Part shown: piece by piece, positions 22,380 to 33,221 of the stretch
Position numbering within the stretch: position 1 is the stretch's first letter
How the letters are laid out: each line of letters opens with the position of its first letter
Source: Aradus depressus
Taxonomy: Eukaryota; Arthropoda; Insecta; Hemiptera; Aradidae
Length of the DNA stretch: 64,000 nt
Direction of reading: 5' to 3'
Assembly (NCBI GenBank): GCA_963662175.1
Contig: OY759217.1
Span: forward strand, 10,294,562 to 10,358,561
Made by a program: the position numbers and the translations under genes
Notes under the pieces: generated by a model
The model's database searches: none
What the model saw: the letters and a program-made list of their open reading frames with translations, nothing else
Told to the model about the DNA's origin: nothing

Positions 22380-23470
22380 CTGTGTACATAACCGTGAGAC
22401 TACGCCCCAGATTATCTATGCCCTTCATTAATCCGGCTGTTTTTTAGATTAGCAATTGTCTTTACACCGTTTTAGGTTATTTGTTTCTAAATGTTTCTTT
22501 ACCCATCAAGTATTTCCCTGCTAAAAACTTTTTTCAAGAAATTGATTTCTTTCAAAAGTGATTTTTAAGTGGATTCATGAATATTAACTTTTTTTTTTTG
22601 TTATGACCATGATTAACTCAAAAGTTTATCATAATACCATTATAATTTCTAATTATAAATCTGCAATATTCATTTATTCATCCCTCTCTCCCGTTCAGTT
22701 ATATAATTCAAAAAAGATTTCAAAGAAACCAACTTTTATAATATGCAAATTGATTCATTCGAATTATAAATTGCGTAAGATGACTGTTTTTAAATAACAA
22801 CCACAAACTAACAGATTTTTACTGCAATATTTAACCAATTGTTTTTGAATTTTTACTTAATTTTTTTTTTTGCATTTTGTGTTGTTATTTTGTTCTTAAA
22901 AACCAAATGTATAAAGCCTTTTCTTTTGCTCTTTTTTTTTTTAGGCTTTTGTAAAATGTAAATAGAGTCACAGTCTTGTTTCATTTAAAAAAGATTTATA
23001 CAGAAAAAATTCAGCTGACCTAACCTCGTGAATATTGTATTTGTGGATCCCTCATGTTGAATTTTTTAGCTCTTTTAAGGTCATCTGAATAGAAAATCTG
23101 GTTTCTTCAATATTTGGAAAAATAACATTTGTCCCCCCCCTGATCAACCTAGAAATAGGTCATGTCTGTTCATCCTATCTGCAACTTTGGAACACTTTAG
23201 TTAACTCGCGTTTTACTTCATGCAATTAATACATCTTAGTGTATGTATACATCAGAATGGAGAGAAATTACAGAAGAATGATGTGTATTTAAAGGGTTGG
23301 TTTTAGACCTGTTGCTGTTCTCGTATTGTAACAATTTATCTACCTAGTTACATGATACCTTTTACTTCGGTTCTTCTCATGGATGATACTACGTAGAGCT
23401 CTAGAAAAAAAAAAAAAATCGAAAACAGATGCTATGAAAAATGCGAAATTCGGTGAGATCTTCAGTGGAG
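22380..23470. other. Unassigned intron
   Basis: AT-rich with several T runs. Nothing recognised. Confidence 0.5.
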
Positions 23471-23540
23471 CATAACTTCAATAGAAAGGTTTCAATGCTG
23501 ATCTAACTTCGTGAAAACATGATCCATACGTTGACAGAGA
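23471..23540. repeat. Left 70-bp direct repeat flanking the RTE remnant
   Basis: This 70-bp stretch recurs at 24199-24268 with four mismatches by eye. It flanks the LINE fragment and may be an unusually long TSD. Confidence 0.85.
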
Positions 23541-24198
23541 GAGATTTCTATCAATGAGCACCAATTTCCTGTAGTCAGGGAATTCAAGTATCTTGGGGCT
23601 CTGATCACAGAAGATAATGACGTTAGCCACGAAATAAGAGCACGCATTGCTGGAGGGAACAGATGGTCTATTTGCTGTCCAAAAAATACTCAAGTTCCGC
23701 ACATTAACGTGGAGGGCCAAGCTAATTGTCTATAAAACCATTGTCCGTCCAATTGTAACTTACACTGGTGAAACTTGGGCGTTGACAAAAGAAAATGAAG
23801 AGACTCTGCTACTGTGGGAACGGATAGTACTTAGAAAGATTTATGGACCTGTTTCCGAGAACGGCAGATGGCGTATCCGGAAGAACAGAGAATTGAGAGA
23901 CCTCTACGGGGATTCCGACCTGGTGTCCGTGATCAAGCAGGCGAGATTACGTTGGTTGGGTAACATAGAGAGAATGGAAGGAAGAAGACTCCCTAAACAA
24001 GCCCTCTACGGTAGGCCAGGCGGTGCCAGGAGAAGAGGAAGACCGAGACTCCGTTGGCTGGACGACGTCGAGGCGGACCTCCGAGTGTTGGGCATCAAAG
24101 TATGGAGGGAGAAGGTTTTGGATCGAGACGAATGGAGGAGGATTGTGACGGAGGCCCGGGTTCTTGCAGGACCGTAGCGCCGCAGGAAGAAGAAGAAG
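23541..24198 (+). pseudogene. RTE-like LINE, reverse transcriptase C-terminal region
   Basis: First frame: EFKYLGALITEDNDVSHEIR (about 23580-23640). After a frameshift near 23660 it reads LTWRAKLIVYKTIVRPIVTY, then TGETWALTKENEETLLLWER, RIRKNRELRDLYGDSD, RLRWLGNIERM and RGRPRLRWLDDVEADL, ending ...ARVLAGP stop at 24177. 'FKYLG', 'Y(G/T)xETW', 'RLRWxGxxxRM' and 'GRPxxRWxDxVxxDL' in that order are the C-terminal signature of RTE-type LINEs. The tail is (GAA)n rather than poly-A, which also fits RTE elements. The catalytic part is missing and the frame is broken. Its high GC content and intact second half suggest moderate age. Confidence 0.88.
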
Positions 24199-24268
24199 CA
24201 TAACTTCTATTGGAAGGTTTCAATGCTGATCTAACTTTGTGAAAACATGATCCATACGTTGACAGAGA
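24199..24268. repeat. Right 70-bp direct repeat flanking the RTE remnant
   Basis: Partner of 23471-23540, starting right after the agaagaagaag tail. Confidence 0.85.
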
Positions 24269-24344
24269 AGACACCATATTGCCTGGGGCATCTTGATCAA
24301 CATTAGTACAATTATATCTCCCAGAGAATTTCGTTAGTGAAAAC

Positions 24345-24629
24345 GAGGGCGTCGTTAGCACAGAGGTAGCGTGTTAGTCTACTGAGCTCAAGATCGCGGG
24401 TTCGGAACCCTTAATCCTTAGGTTTTTTATCAAAAAGCTTGGGCGCGCTGTCCTTCGGATGGGACTTTAAGCGATGGTCTTAGTTTGTCAGATACTCTTT
24501 AAAGACCCCTACCTCAGGTAACTAAACCTGACTAAACAAAATTTAGGACTCCTACAGCAAAGTCGGGCTCATGTCCACCTGAGCGACGAATGAGCGCTCT
24601 GGTAGTAGGCGACCTCGAAGTTAAAGCCA
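24345..24629 (+). repeat. SINE-A copy with A and B boxes
   Basis: The head is gagggcgtcgttagcacaga. The B box gggttcggaaccc is intact. The body is complete to gacctcgaagttaaagcc. Confidence 0.9.
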
Positions 24630-24673
24630 AAACGCTCTTAAAACATTAAACGAATGGCTGCTAATCAATTAGT

Positions 24674-24724
24674 TAAATGTGTCTAAAATGTTAAATGTGT
24701 CTAAAATGTTAAATGTGTCTAAAA
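24674..24724. repeat. 18-bp tandem repeat, about three copies
   Basis: The unit ttaaatgtgtctaaaatg occurs three times, the last one ending in aaca. Confidence 0.9.
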
Positions 24725-24926
24725 CAACCATTTAAAAAGTCAAAACGACGTCTAAATTTTCAAATGAAAACCCGTCATTAGCAGTTAATACTCTTTCCAT
24801 ATCATTTAATGATAATATAACATTTTTGGTTCTCCATAATGATATGAAACTGACGTGTGCTGGAAGTGATAAGTTAGAAACTGAGTTTCGTTCTTAATGA
24901 TACTTAACATTTTTTGCAGAGATATT

Positions 24927-25542
24927 TTTTTTTTGACTTTAGCGTTGAGCCATCACTTTAAAAAAAACATTTATATATGAATGGTCTCTAAAAAGTAAAA
25001 TTTTAAAATCCACGCCTATCTCCTGGAAAAATGAATATAAATTATCGGAGAGATTAGGAAGCCTGACCAGGTCCATGTAACTTGGGGTATCCTTTGTGAT
25101 CTTCCGTACCTTATCTATAAATTTGGTCCTTGCATACGAATACTTACTGCAACACATGATAATATGCTCTGGATCCTTGATCATTGCACAGTCCTCACAG
25201 AGAAGAGTCTCACTTCTACCAATATGCAAATATTTACGACAGAGTGCATGGTTTGTTCTGATTCTGCAGAGATTCTTAACAAATCTTCGAGATCTGGAAG
25301 ATAGGATGGTATTCCGATACGTGCATTGACTGCCTTATAAAATAATCCCACATCGCTCGCATCATATACTCTTTGCCAAGCGGTTCTGAGATCTTGGTTA
25401 AAGTTCGTATATAGGTCAGTCACTGGGACTTTATACCGAGAGCTTACCTCCAGGTACTCAGTAGCTCACTTCGCCAAACTGTCGACCATCTTATTGTTAA
25501 CAATTCCCGAGTGAGCCCTCACCCAGGCGAGACGTATGCTTC
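24927..25542 (-). pseudogene. 5'-truncated LINE: RNase H tail plus Cys/His knuckle, 13-bp TSD
   Basis: On the minus strand the peptide reads RLAWVRAHSGIVNNKMVDSL AK, a stop, then ATEYLEVSSRYKVPVTDLYT..., and in another frame HIGRSETLLCEDCAMIKDPE HIIMCC... to VMAQR stop. 'V.AHSGI..N...D.LAK' is the C-terminal part of RNase H, and C..C......H....C is the LINE C-terminal knuckle. A short A-run (tttttttt on plus) directly follows the stop. ttgcagagatatt occurs at 24914-24926 and 25543-25555 as a perfect TSD. The in-frame stop and frame change show that it is dead. Confidence 0.88.
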
Positions 25543-25555
25543 TTGCAGAGATATT

Positions 25556-25714
25556 GTCATTAATAGTTTTCTGTGATTATTCTTGACACACATAAATTAG
25601 CATTTTCTATAATTTGCCATGAGTCTAAATGAATAATGGTTGGGAGACAGGGAATGGGAAATGAGAAAACCAACTGGGTGGCAGTTAACGGAAAACTAGC
25701 CATTTATCTTATAT
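25556..25714. other. Unassigned intron
   Basis: Nothing recognised. Confidence 0.4.
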
Positions 25715-25840
25715 TATTTATTTATGTTTTTAATTATTATAGTTTATCATATGAGTTTATATTATAAGATTTAATATCGGTTGATGTATTAAAATGCCAT
25801 GATATGGTTTAACAGAAATAAATATTCTTATTCTTATATT
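25715..25840 (+). repeat. LINE 3'-end fragment (family E), sense orientation
   Basis: atatcggttgatgtatta, catgatatggtttaacag and aaataaatattcttattctt match the reverse complement of 60226-60370. The end is an AATAAA with a short TTATTC-like tail. Confidence 0.6.
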
Positions 25841-25865
25841 TAACTTCTCAAAAAAAAAGTAACGA

Positions 25866-26160
25866 GAGGGCACCGATAGCTGAGTGGTAAGCATGCTTGC
25901 TTACTGAGCACAAGATCGCGGGTTCGAAACCCTTATCTGCGAGATATAAGCAGACCGTCCTTTGGATGGTCCCGAGCCTCTACGATTTGAGGTACTCGTT
26001 AAAGACTTCTTTCTACCTTGGGCGAATAAACCTAGATAGGCAAACTGTAGGACTTCCATAGTAGAGTCAGGCTCGTGTCCACCAGAGTGACGAAAGAGCG
26101 CTCCGGTAGTAGGCGATATGACCTTGTAGTTATAGCCCGGGCATGAGTCATAATAACTAA
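25866..26160 (+). repeat. SINE-A copy with A and B boxes
   Basis: gagggcaccgatagctgagt is the head, with B box gggttcgaaaccc. The segment between the head and gcagaccgtcctttgg is shortened. The 3' end is catgagtcataataactaa. Confidence 0.9.
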
Positions 26161-26261
26161 GTAAAACTAAACGAAACATGAGAGCGATATCCGTGCTTCT
26201 TTGTTGCCACATTCTCGAAAATGAAGATCTGATTAGTGTTCAAAAATGAAAAATATCTACC

Positions 26262-26520
26262 TCTAGCGAAGATATTTGACTTACATGGGGAAGGGACTTC
26301 TGAATCTTCACACTGAATTTAGTGTCCATATATTCATTACATCGGCAGTTATTAGAGTAAAGCCCCATTTATCTCATCCCTTCCGTTCGATGGGTTTCGC
26401 GGAAATTTAATAAGTGCCATCCTTATGAGGTTTGGTATTTTTTATTTAATTTTTTTTGGTATAAAATTTCATATCGATACATTCTTGGCAGATATTGGGA
26501 ATTTTAAGTTGAACGTGCGC
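26262..26520 (-). repeat. Rep-B fragment
   Basis: It has gatatttgacttacatgggg, tacatcggcagttattagag and gggtttcgcggaaattt. Confidence 0.8.
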
Positions 26521-26681
26521 ACGCGGATGCTGATTCTAAACATATTACAGACAGAATGCTCAGTCACCTTATATTTGTATTCTAAATATAGTTAGTTCAG
26601 CAATTTATTGACAAACAAATTTATTTTCATAGTGAATACATAAATTAAAGATAAGCGACTGTGTATAAGAAAGTCCTGTGT

Positions 26682-27100
26682 TGCCCAGCTATACGAGTAA
26701 AGTTATGTAATCGGTTAAAAATTCGATGCGGAGTTATCAATGGAATTTTATATGTTTTCCGACCTCCAGGTTCCAAATATGAAAAAAAAAGTCTGTGCTT
26801 CTGTGAACATGATAACTCCCGATAGAATGAAAGTATCTTCACGAGATGTGACTCCAGAACCATCCAACGACAACTATAACTTTTCAGCCAAAGCGACCAA
26901 AGGGAAGGAGATTAGATTAGGTAGGGCTTAACTCAAAAACCGTAGTAATTGCCGATCTCTGTATTTATCCATACAAAATTTAGAGCCCTTATGTAAGGTA
27001 ACTATTGAATATTAGCGCAAACTAATCATCGAATGGTTTTGGAGGGGGGGCGAAAAGTTAGTTGATTAATTCGTTCTGGGGAAGTACATTACCGATGAGT
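26682..27100 (+). repeat. Rep-B copy, near end-to-end with one subrepeat lost
   Basis: It runs from cagctatacgagtaaagtta to ttcgttctggggaagtacat, taccgatgag. The middle holds ctgtgaacatgataactccc and ttttggagggggggcgaaaa. Confidence 0.88.
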
Positions 27101-27360
27101 TTTATTATCACATTTTTAGCATCAACAAACAGGTTTTATAAAGTAGTCCAGGATCTGGCTGAAGTTACATTGACTTTAGTTTTTTAGTGGCTGACTCAGT
27201 CTTCATAACCTACACCAGTCATCACATCCTCATGAGTGCTTCCTCTGTCTTAATCAAATCATCCCTTCGTCTTCCGTCCTGACGTCCTAGTACAGAACTC
27301 CATCCAACTTGCTCCCATGACGTACTTATATGACTTTGATCATATGAACCCTCACTTCCT

Positions 27361-27452
27361 AACCGTTTGGGAAAAACTCAATATTTGACTTCTGAAATTT
27401 CATAATAAATTTCGTGTCGATACATTTATTAGAGCAGTTATTAGAGTGTCGT
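27361..27452 (-). repeat. Rep-B fragment
   Basis: It has aaccgtttgggaaaaactca and tttcgtgtcgatacattt. Confidence 0.65.
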
Positions 27453-27850
27453 ACTTAAATGACAAACTTAATTTACAAATGAATACGAACGAAGCATTTC
27501 AACAATAAATTCGAAAATTACCATCGACGCTGTATTCTCGCGGTATTTAAAGTACAACTTCAACAACACTACAGTTGTATATACTACGATATAATTTCAT
27601 GTCTACAAGAAATTGAAGAACAATACATTTGAAAGTTTTATTCCTCATACTACTCACGACAGCTTTTTGAAACTGAAGCAGATCTGTACACATCAATTCT
27701 CGTGAGTACCGCGTCACCTACACATTTGCTTTTTTTTTATTTTTTTAATTCTTCTAACAAAGAATCTGCACATCATTCCTACACATTTTATAAAAATACA
27801 TTTAGAAAAATAGAACAAAAGAAATGATGGAAGGATCACAAAAACCTATT
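27453..27850. other. Unassigned intron
   Basis: Nothing recognised. Confidence 0.45.
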
Positions 27851-27970
27851 TTACTTTCCCAGATATAAGAAGTATAGGGGAAGTTATGTAATCGGTTCAG
27901 AATGAATATATCGACACTAATTTTTATATGGATGTCCAAAATCCCATATGGATGTTCAAAATCCTCTAGT
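27851..27970 (+). repeat. Rep-B end fragment
   Basis: tactttcccagatataagaa, gtataggggaagttatgtaa is the plus-orientation end, cut short after about 120 bp. It then meets a minus-orientation copy. Confidence 0.8.
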
Positions 27971-28633
27971 CCAGCCCCTCTTCTCTTGGCCCCCCTATGT
28001 ATTTGAATTTAAATATGAAATTTCATGCCGTAAGGTTCATTACATCGGCATTTACTGCCCCCTTTTTGCTGATTCCGCTGAAAATTGATAGGTGTCGCCC
28101 TTATAGGTTTAAGTTTTTTGACTCATGCCCGGGCTTTAACTACGAGGTCATATCGCCTACTACCAGAGCGCTCTTTCGTCACTCTGGTGGACATGAGCCC
28201 GACTCTACTGTGGGAGTCCTAAATTTTGCCTACCCTAAATTTTTTATTCATCTAGGGTAGGGGTCTTTAACGAGTACCTGACATCGTACAGGCTCGGGAC
28301 CATCACTTAACGTCCCATCCGAAGGACGGCGTGCTTAAGTTGCCCTTATAGGGATTTGAATTCAGAAAATAAATTTTGTGTCGATACATTCATTATAACG
28401 ACAGTTATTAGAGCTTTTGTGTTAAGCTTCTCCCTAATCCTCCCTTCCTCTTTGGGTGATTTTGCTGAAAATGAACAGGTGTCGTCCTTAGAGGGTTCTC
28501 GATACACATATAAAATTTCGTGTCGATACATTTATTCTATCGGGAGATATCGTGTTCACGGACACACTCAGACATGAAATTCCTGTAAAAACTACATAAT
28601 TTTCCATATAATTCGTATAGCTGGGGAAGTACT
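27971..28633 (-). repeat. Rep-B copy hosting a SINE-A
   Basis: Rep-B sequence runs 27971-28107, is interrupted by SINE-A (28108-28341), and resumes at 28342 with the duplicated gcccttatagg. It ends in ttccatataattcgtatagc, tggggaagta. Confidence 0.88.
28108..28341 (-). repeat. 5'-truncated SINE-A nested in Rep-B, 11-bp TSD
   Basis: gcccttatagg occurs at 28097-28107 and 28342-28352, and the Rep-B sequence is continuous when the insert is set aside. The SINE lacks its tRNA head and starts at AACTTAAGCACGCC (minus strand). Its body is very close to the copies at 1233-1578 and 61683-62017, suggesting a recent insertion. Confidence 0.93.
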
Positions 28634-29055
28634 AACGAAGAAAATGAAATGTTCGATGGTAAGCGAAGGACAAAAATATTAATGCTTAGGTCTGTTAAGG
28701 AAATTGGGCAGACCTAGGCACTTACTGAAGATGTGTGGCAACACTTGAGTGTGTGATAAAGTGGCCTAAGTGGGCTCCCAGTCAAGTGACTGCTCTGAAA
28801 GCTCATGCCCACAGCTCCCCTATAATAAATTAGATGCCATAATGCCGCACACTGCCATGCCAGGAATGTGTAACGCGTCACTAACGTGTTCTTAATGCCA
28901 CTTTATTACTCCTTTCTCTAAATATCTCAAATGTTGATCCTCCTCACATCCAACCAAATTCCTCCCACTGACGATACTACACATTCCTTCAGAGCAGATG
29001 CACAGTTCTATGTGTATATCCATACTTTATTAATAATAATAATAACAATAAATTT
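28634..29055. other. Unassigned intron
   Basis: Nothing recognised. Confidence 0.45.
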
Positions 29056-30337
29056 TACTTCTCCTGCTATACGAAGTATACGGGAAGTCAAAAATTTGAC
29101 GCGAATTTTTCAACAGCATTTCATGTTTCCGACCTCCGGATTCTAAATATTCTTTCTGAACACTACAATTCCTGATGTAATGAATTTATCAACAAGAAAT
29201 TTTATATATGAATCCAGGACCCTCCAAAGAGACACCTATTGATTTTCAGCCAAAATGACCAAAGGGAAGGGAGGATTAGGGGGAAGCTTAACTTAAAAAC
29301 CCTAATAACTACCGTTAGAACGAATGTAACGACACGATATTTTATATCTGTGACCAGAACCCCATAAGGACAAAACCTGTAGATTTTCAGCTAAATCGGC
29401 CCAGGGGAAGAGAGGGATTAGGGAGAGGCTTAGACCGCTGCTCCTGTACGGTTGTGAGGTGCAGCTTCAAATTCAAAAATAAAGAGAATACAAACCTTCC
29501 AAAATAGGGTGACGAGGATGGCGGTGGACGCCCCCTGGTTCGTTCGAAACTGCCAGTTACACAGGGAGCTACAACTTGAGACCATAGATGACTTCATCAG
29601 AAGAAAATTCAGGAAATATCACGATAACTTATCATCAGTTAAAGGTGCTAGAAGGTTTAAGTTAGGGGTTCGTTAGGAAACACTTCGTTTAAAACCGCGT
29701 CTCATTCAGGACATTATGTCATCAACTTTTACTATCAGTTTTCCCTCCTTAAATTGTTCATTATGTTACTGCTACTCCAGCCATCTGTATGTTCTAAATA
29801 TCTGTTCATTTTCTACTTTTTCTGTTTTATTGATTAATTGCTTAAACATACTTTAAAGGGTAAATGTATCCCACAAAAGTTATTTTTCATTTGCCAAATG
29901 TTACTAACGCATAAATTTTCAATTATGTAATTATACCATGCAAAACAAATTCATGTTGATCTGGTAAATAAAGAATTTTATTTAAAAAAAAAAAAAAAGG
30001 GGAGAGGCTTAACTCAAAAATTCTAATAACTGCAGTTGTAATGAATGTATCTACACATAATTTCATATGTGAATTCAAAACCCTATAAGAACACTTATTA
30101 ATTTTCAGCGATATCGGCCGAAGGGAGAGGGAGTTCAGGGAATGGGGCTTAAATCAAAAACCCTAATAACTGCCGATGTAATGAATTTATCGACGCAAAA
30201 TTTAGTATGAGCATTTAACATCCCCTATAAGTCAACTATTGAATATAAGCGTAAACGGGCGATTGTTTTTAGAGGGAGAGTGAAACGTTAGTTAATTAAT
30301 TCGTTCTGGGGTGTACATTGCCGGTGAATCACAGACG
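29056..30337 (+). repeat. Rep-B copy hosting a LINE fragment
   Basis: Rep-B runs from tacttctcctgctatacgaa at 29056 to 29432. It resumes at 30000 with gggagaggctta and ends ttcgttctggggtgtacatt, gccggtgaatcac. With the insert removed it is one of the longest copies here (about 700 bp), showing all three internal subrepeats. Confidence 0.9.
29433..29999 (+). pseudogene. 5'-truncated Jockey-like LINE nested in Rep-B, 12-bp TSD
   Basis: The peptide starts LLLYGCEVQ, then after a frame change reads RIQTFQNRVTRMAVDAPWFV RNCQLHRELQLETIDDFIRR, ending ...FKLGVR stop. 'LQ..QN...R...APW.VRN..LHR.L....' is the C-terminal end of Jockey/CR1-type reverse transcriptases. A 3' UTR, aataaagaattttattt and poly-A (to 29998) follow. 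gggagaggctta occurs at 29421-29432 and 30000-30011. Confidence 0.9.
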
Positions 30338-30352
30338 TAGATTTGATTATTA

Positions 30353-30485
30353 GCGTCTTTAACGAGTACTTGCTTCGTACAGGCTCGAGACAATTGCTTA
30401 AAATCCCATCCGACGGTGTTCGCAAGATTTTTTTTTACCTCCCTCAATCGGGTTTCCAACCCGCAATTTTGAGCTCAGTATCCGT
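30353..30485 (-). repeat. Degenerate SINE-A 5' half
   Basis: gtctttaacgagtacttg, cttcgtacaggctcgaga, tcgggtttccaacccgc (B box, reverse) and gagctcagtatcc are recognisable. The 3' part is absent. Confidence 0.75.
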
Positions 30486-30509
30486 CATTTATAAGACTCT
30501 ACGTCACCC

Positions 30510-30770
30510 ATCTTATCCATCAAGGTAGCTTATAAATAAAATACCTAATAATAATACAGTTTTGTACTGCCTCACACAGCTGACCCAGGTTCCAGGTTGT
30601 GGTAGTGTGAGGGCTTGATGAACCACATCTTGGATTAGCCCAGGCTTCAAGGGCCCTGCTGACGGCTTCAATCAAGACATCTCCAAGACTTGCTGATAGG
30701 TCAAGACTGGTAGTCATGACGACGATGTCGAGGAAATCCCGCCTCTTAGAACTAATATAGTTCGAAATGT
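30510..30770 (-). repeat. Possible LINE 3' fragment (family E-like)
   Basis: gtagcttataaataaaatac, ctaataataatac resembles the family E ends. On the minus strand an open stretch includes KRRDFLDIVVMTTSLDLSAS and NPRCGSSSPHTTTTWNLGQL. I do not recognise the peptide. Confidence 0.4.
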
Positions 30771-31038
30771 TATTTCCCCAGATATACGAAGAATACGGGA
30801 AGTTATGTAATTGGTCAGAAATTAGATGCGGAGAATTTCCAATGGAATTTCGTGTATTCCGACATCCAGATTCCAAAAATGAGAAAAAAAATGTCTGTCT
30901 GGGTGATTTTTTTACCCTGTGTCTCGGTGAACATATCGACACGAATACGTATATCCAGCATCCTCTAAGGACGACACCAATTGTTTTTGAGCCAAATTGG
31001 CAATAGGGAAGAAGGAATTAAATAGAAGACTTAAAACA
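30771..31038 (+). repeat. Rep-B 5' part
   Basis: tatttccccagatatacgaa, gaatacgggaagttatgtaa is the terminal palindrome. It then runs through tcctctaaggacgacacc. Confidence 0.88.
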
Positions 31039-31414
31039 AAGCTCTGAGCAGACTTATTGCCAGTCCAACGAGCTGGCAGTTGGGGAGGTGTGCCACTGAT
31101 GCTATCTTGACCAGCATGGTTCTCATCAAGCTGATTACACCGACCTAACCATTATCTAATTAAATCTTCACTAATAACATGTCGTTTTTTAAACCATTTC
31201 ACATGAATGACACAACACACATCAGATATCATCATTTTTCATTTTACTACCGAACTAGGAGATTAGGCTTTACTTTGTAATATACTTTTTTCAAGAACAA
31301 TGTATTAACAGATATTCTGTTTTTGGAAATTTAGATTTGAGGTTAACATTACTTAAGGGGGGGGGGGGGGGGGGGGTTTAAATATTCTGTCCAGATTTCA
31401 AATTTATTTATGAT
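31039..31414. other. Unassigned intron with a long G run
   Basis: An unbroken run of about 19 G lies near 31358-31377. Nothing else was recognised. Confidence 0.6.
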
Positions 31415-31494
31415 TCAGAGTGACGAAAGACCGCTCTGGTAGTAGGCGATATGACCTCGTAATTAAAGCCCGGGCATGAGTCATAATAACTAAC
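31415..31494 (+). repeat. SINE-A 3' fragment
   Basis: cagagtgacgaaagaccgct, ctggtagtaggcgatatgac and cccgggcatgagtcataata, actaac. Confidence 0.9.
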
Positions 31495-31794
31495 AGGTAG
31501 TTATTGTCTTCTACATAATAAAAAAAAAATCATCAATCAATCATATTCAAAAATATTATTTGATACAGAGCTTTCAATTTTATTTTCTTGGCAGAGTTTC
31601 CTCACAGAAATCCTTCTTAAGGTATGTCGAGTCTACGTTTCAATCGTTATTTTTTTACCTATATACCTACTAATTTATTTTATTTCTTTGATAGAATTTC
31701 CAATTTTATAATAATCTTATTTATTTTTAAAATATATATATATATAATTATAATCTAAAATCTAAATCAGATGTTGAGAGAAGAGAGAAGTCGA
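31495..31794. other. Unassigned AT-rich intron
   Basis: AT-rich with a short TA run at 31733-31748. Confidence 0.45.
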
Positions 31795-31888
31795 GGTATC
31801 TGAATCAGGATGTCGGGAAACATAAAATTCCGTTTAAAACTCAGCATCGAATTTCTGGCCGATTACATAACTTCTCTTATACTTTTTT
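31795..31888 (-). repeat. Rep-B end fragment
   Basis: gaaacataaaattccgttta, cagcatcgaatttctggccg and attacataacttctcttata. Confidence 0.75.
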
Positions 31889-32520
31889 TTTTGAAAATAC
31901 TACAATACTAATAGTTCGTATTAGAAGTAAAATAAGTTATCTCCACCACAGCACACAACAGATCAAATGTGTTTCTCATGTTAAATTAATTCTATTTTGA
32001 TTTTAAAAATAATTTAATTTACCAATTTTTTAATTGCATTCATTTATTTCTTCTTTAAATATCGTTAAATGTAAATGTTGACTAGAGTTGGCAACACTTC
32101 ACGCAAGTGTAGTCATCATAATGTATCACATACATACAGGTGCTCGTAATACAGTCCTTATAATGTATCGCATACAAGTGCTCGTTCAAGGTAATACTTT
32201 ATACAATTTATGGATCTCTGCACCCCAAAATATTTCTGTGAGTCTTTTGTTACTCAACTCCTCAGTCAGGTCAAAAGGAAAATCTCGGAAAATTTGCCCG
32301 AATAATAATTCTTGCATTCATTTCTGTTGGAGTCGTGCCTTGGGACCAACTTAAAGGGAATCTGAAAAAGGGTAGAAATTTGTATAATGACGGGGGTGGG
32401 CCCCCCCTATTAATGGGAGAGAAGATAATGAACCCATTAGTATTCAGATATCAAATATCAACTTTATAAAAAACATTCAACGATTCTCTCCTAAACTTTC
32501 CAGATCATAATTTTTTTTTT
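31889..32520. other. Unassigned intron
   Basis: It has a local duplication around ataatgtatc(a/g)catacaag/t (about 32117-32180). Nothing else was recognised. Confidence 0.45.
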
Positions 32521-32628
32521 TTACTTCTCCAGTAATGAAGTATGAAGGAAGTTATGCAATCGGTGATGAATTGCGTGTTGAGTTTCACTGGAATTTCATG
32601 CTTTTCAACCCCCATATTCCAAAAAAAA
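32521..32628 (+). repeat. Rep-B end fragment
   Basis: ttacttctccagtaatgaag, gaaggaagttatgcaatcgg, then catgcttttcaaccccc. It directly abuts a minus copy. Confidence 0.8.
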
Positions 32629-33191
32629 CTGTTCACCGGCAATGAACTTCCTCAGCACGAATTAATCAATTAATTTTTCGCTCTTTCTCCAAAACCAATC
32701 GACCGTTTGGGTTGAAAGTCTATAGTTGACTTACATAGGGACTTCTAAATCCTCATACTACAATTTTGTGTCAATAAATTCATAACATCGGCAGTTATTA
32801 AGGTTTTTCAGTCGAACCCCCCTCTTCTCTGCGGCCGATTTCGCGGAAAATTAGCAGGTGCTGTCCTTATGGCGTTTTGAATTTACATATGAAATTTCGT
32901 ATCCGCATATTCATTTCAACGGCAGTTATTATAGTTTTTGTGTTAAGCCTCTCCCCTAAGCACCCCTTAAATCTGACCAAATTGCCTGAACATCAATAAT
33001 CAATGAGGTTCTGGATACACATATAAAATTTCGTGTCGATGCGCATTCACACTATCGAGTTATCGTGTTCAAACACACACACGGATAGATTTTTTTTTTT
33101 TTCATTTTTGGATCAAGGGGGTCGGAAAATTCAGTATCGACTTTCTAACTGATATAACTTCCCCTACACTTCGATTAGTTGGCAAAGTACA
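32629..33191 (-). repeat. Complete Rep-B copy (~560 bp)
   Basis: Both termini are present: ctgttcaccggcaatgaact, tcctcagcacgaatt at the left and ataacttcccctacacttcg, ggcaaagta at the right. All the internal blocks occur in minus order. This is a good reference copy for the family. Confidence 0.88.
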
Positions 33192-33221
33192 ATTTCTGTC
33201 TGCGAATGTATCAGTATTAAT

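Noticed and set aside
28113..28260. Recurring ~50-residue frames (YDSCPGFNYEVISPTTRALF type) on many SINE-A copies that look like a conserved protein family.
   Set aside because: They are the antisense translation of the SINE body. The repetition comes from the repeat, not from coding constraint.
28439..28577. Recurring frames such as LVDLAEKQ.VSSLEGS and YKISCRYI shared between distant positions.
   Set aside because: These are translations of Rep-B in minus orientation. They are interrupted differently in each copy and have no start, splice or domain support.
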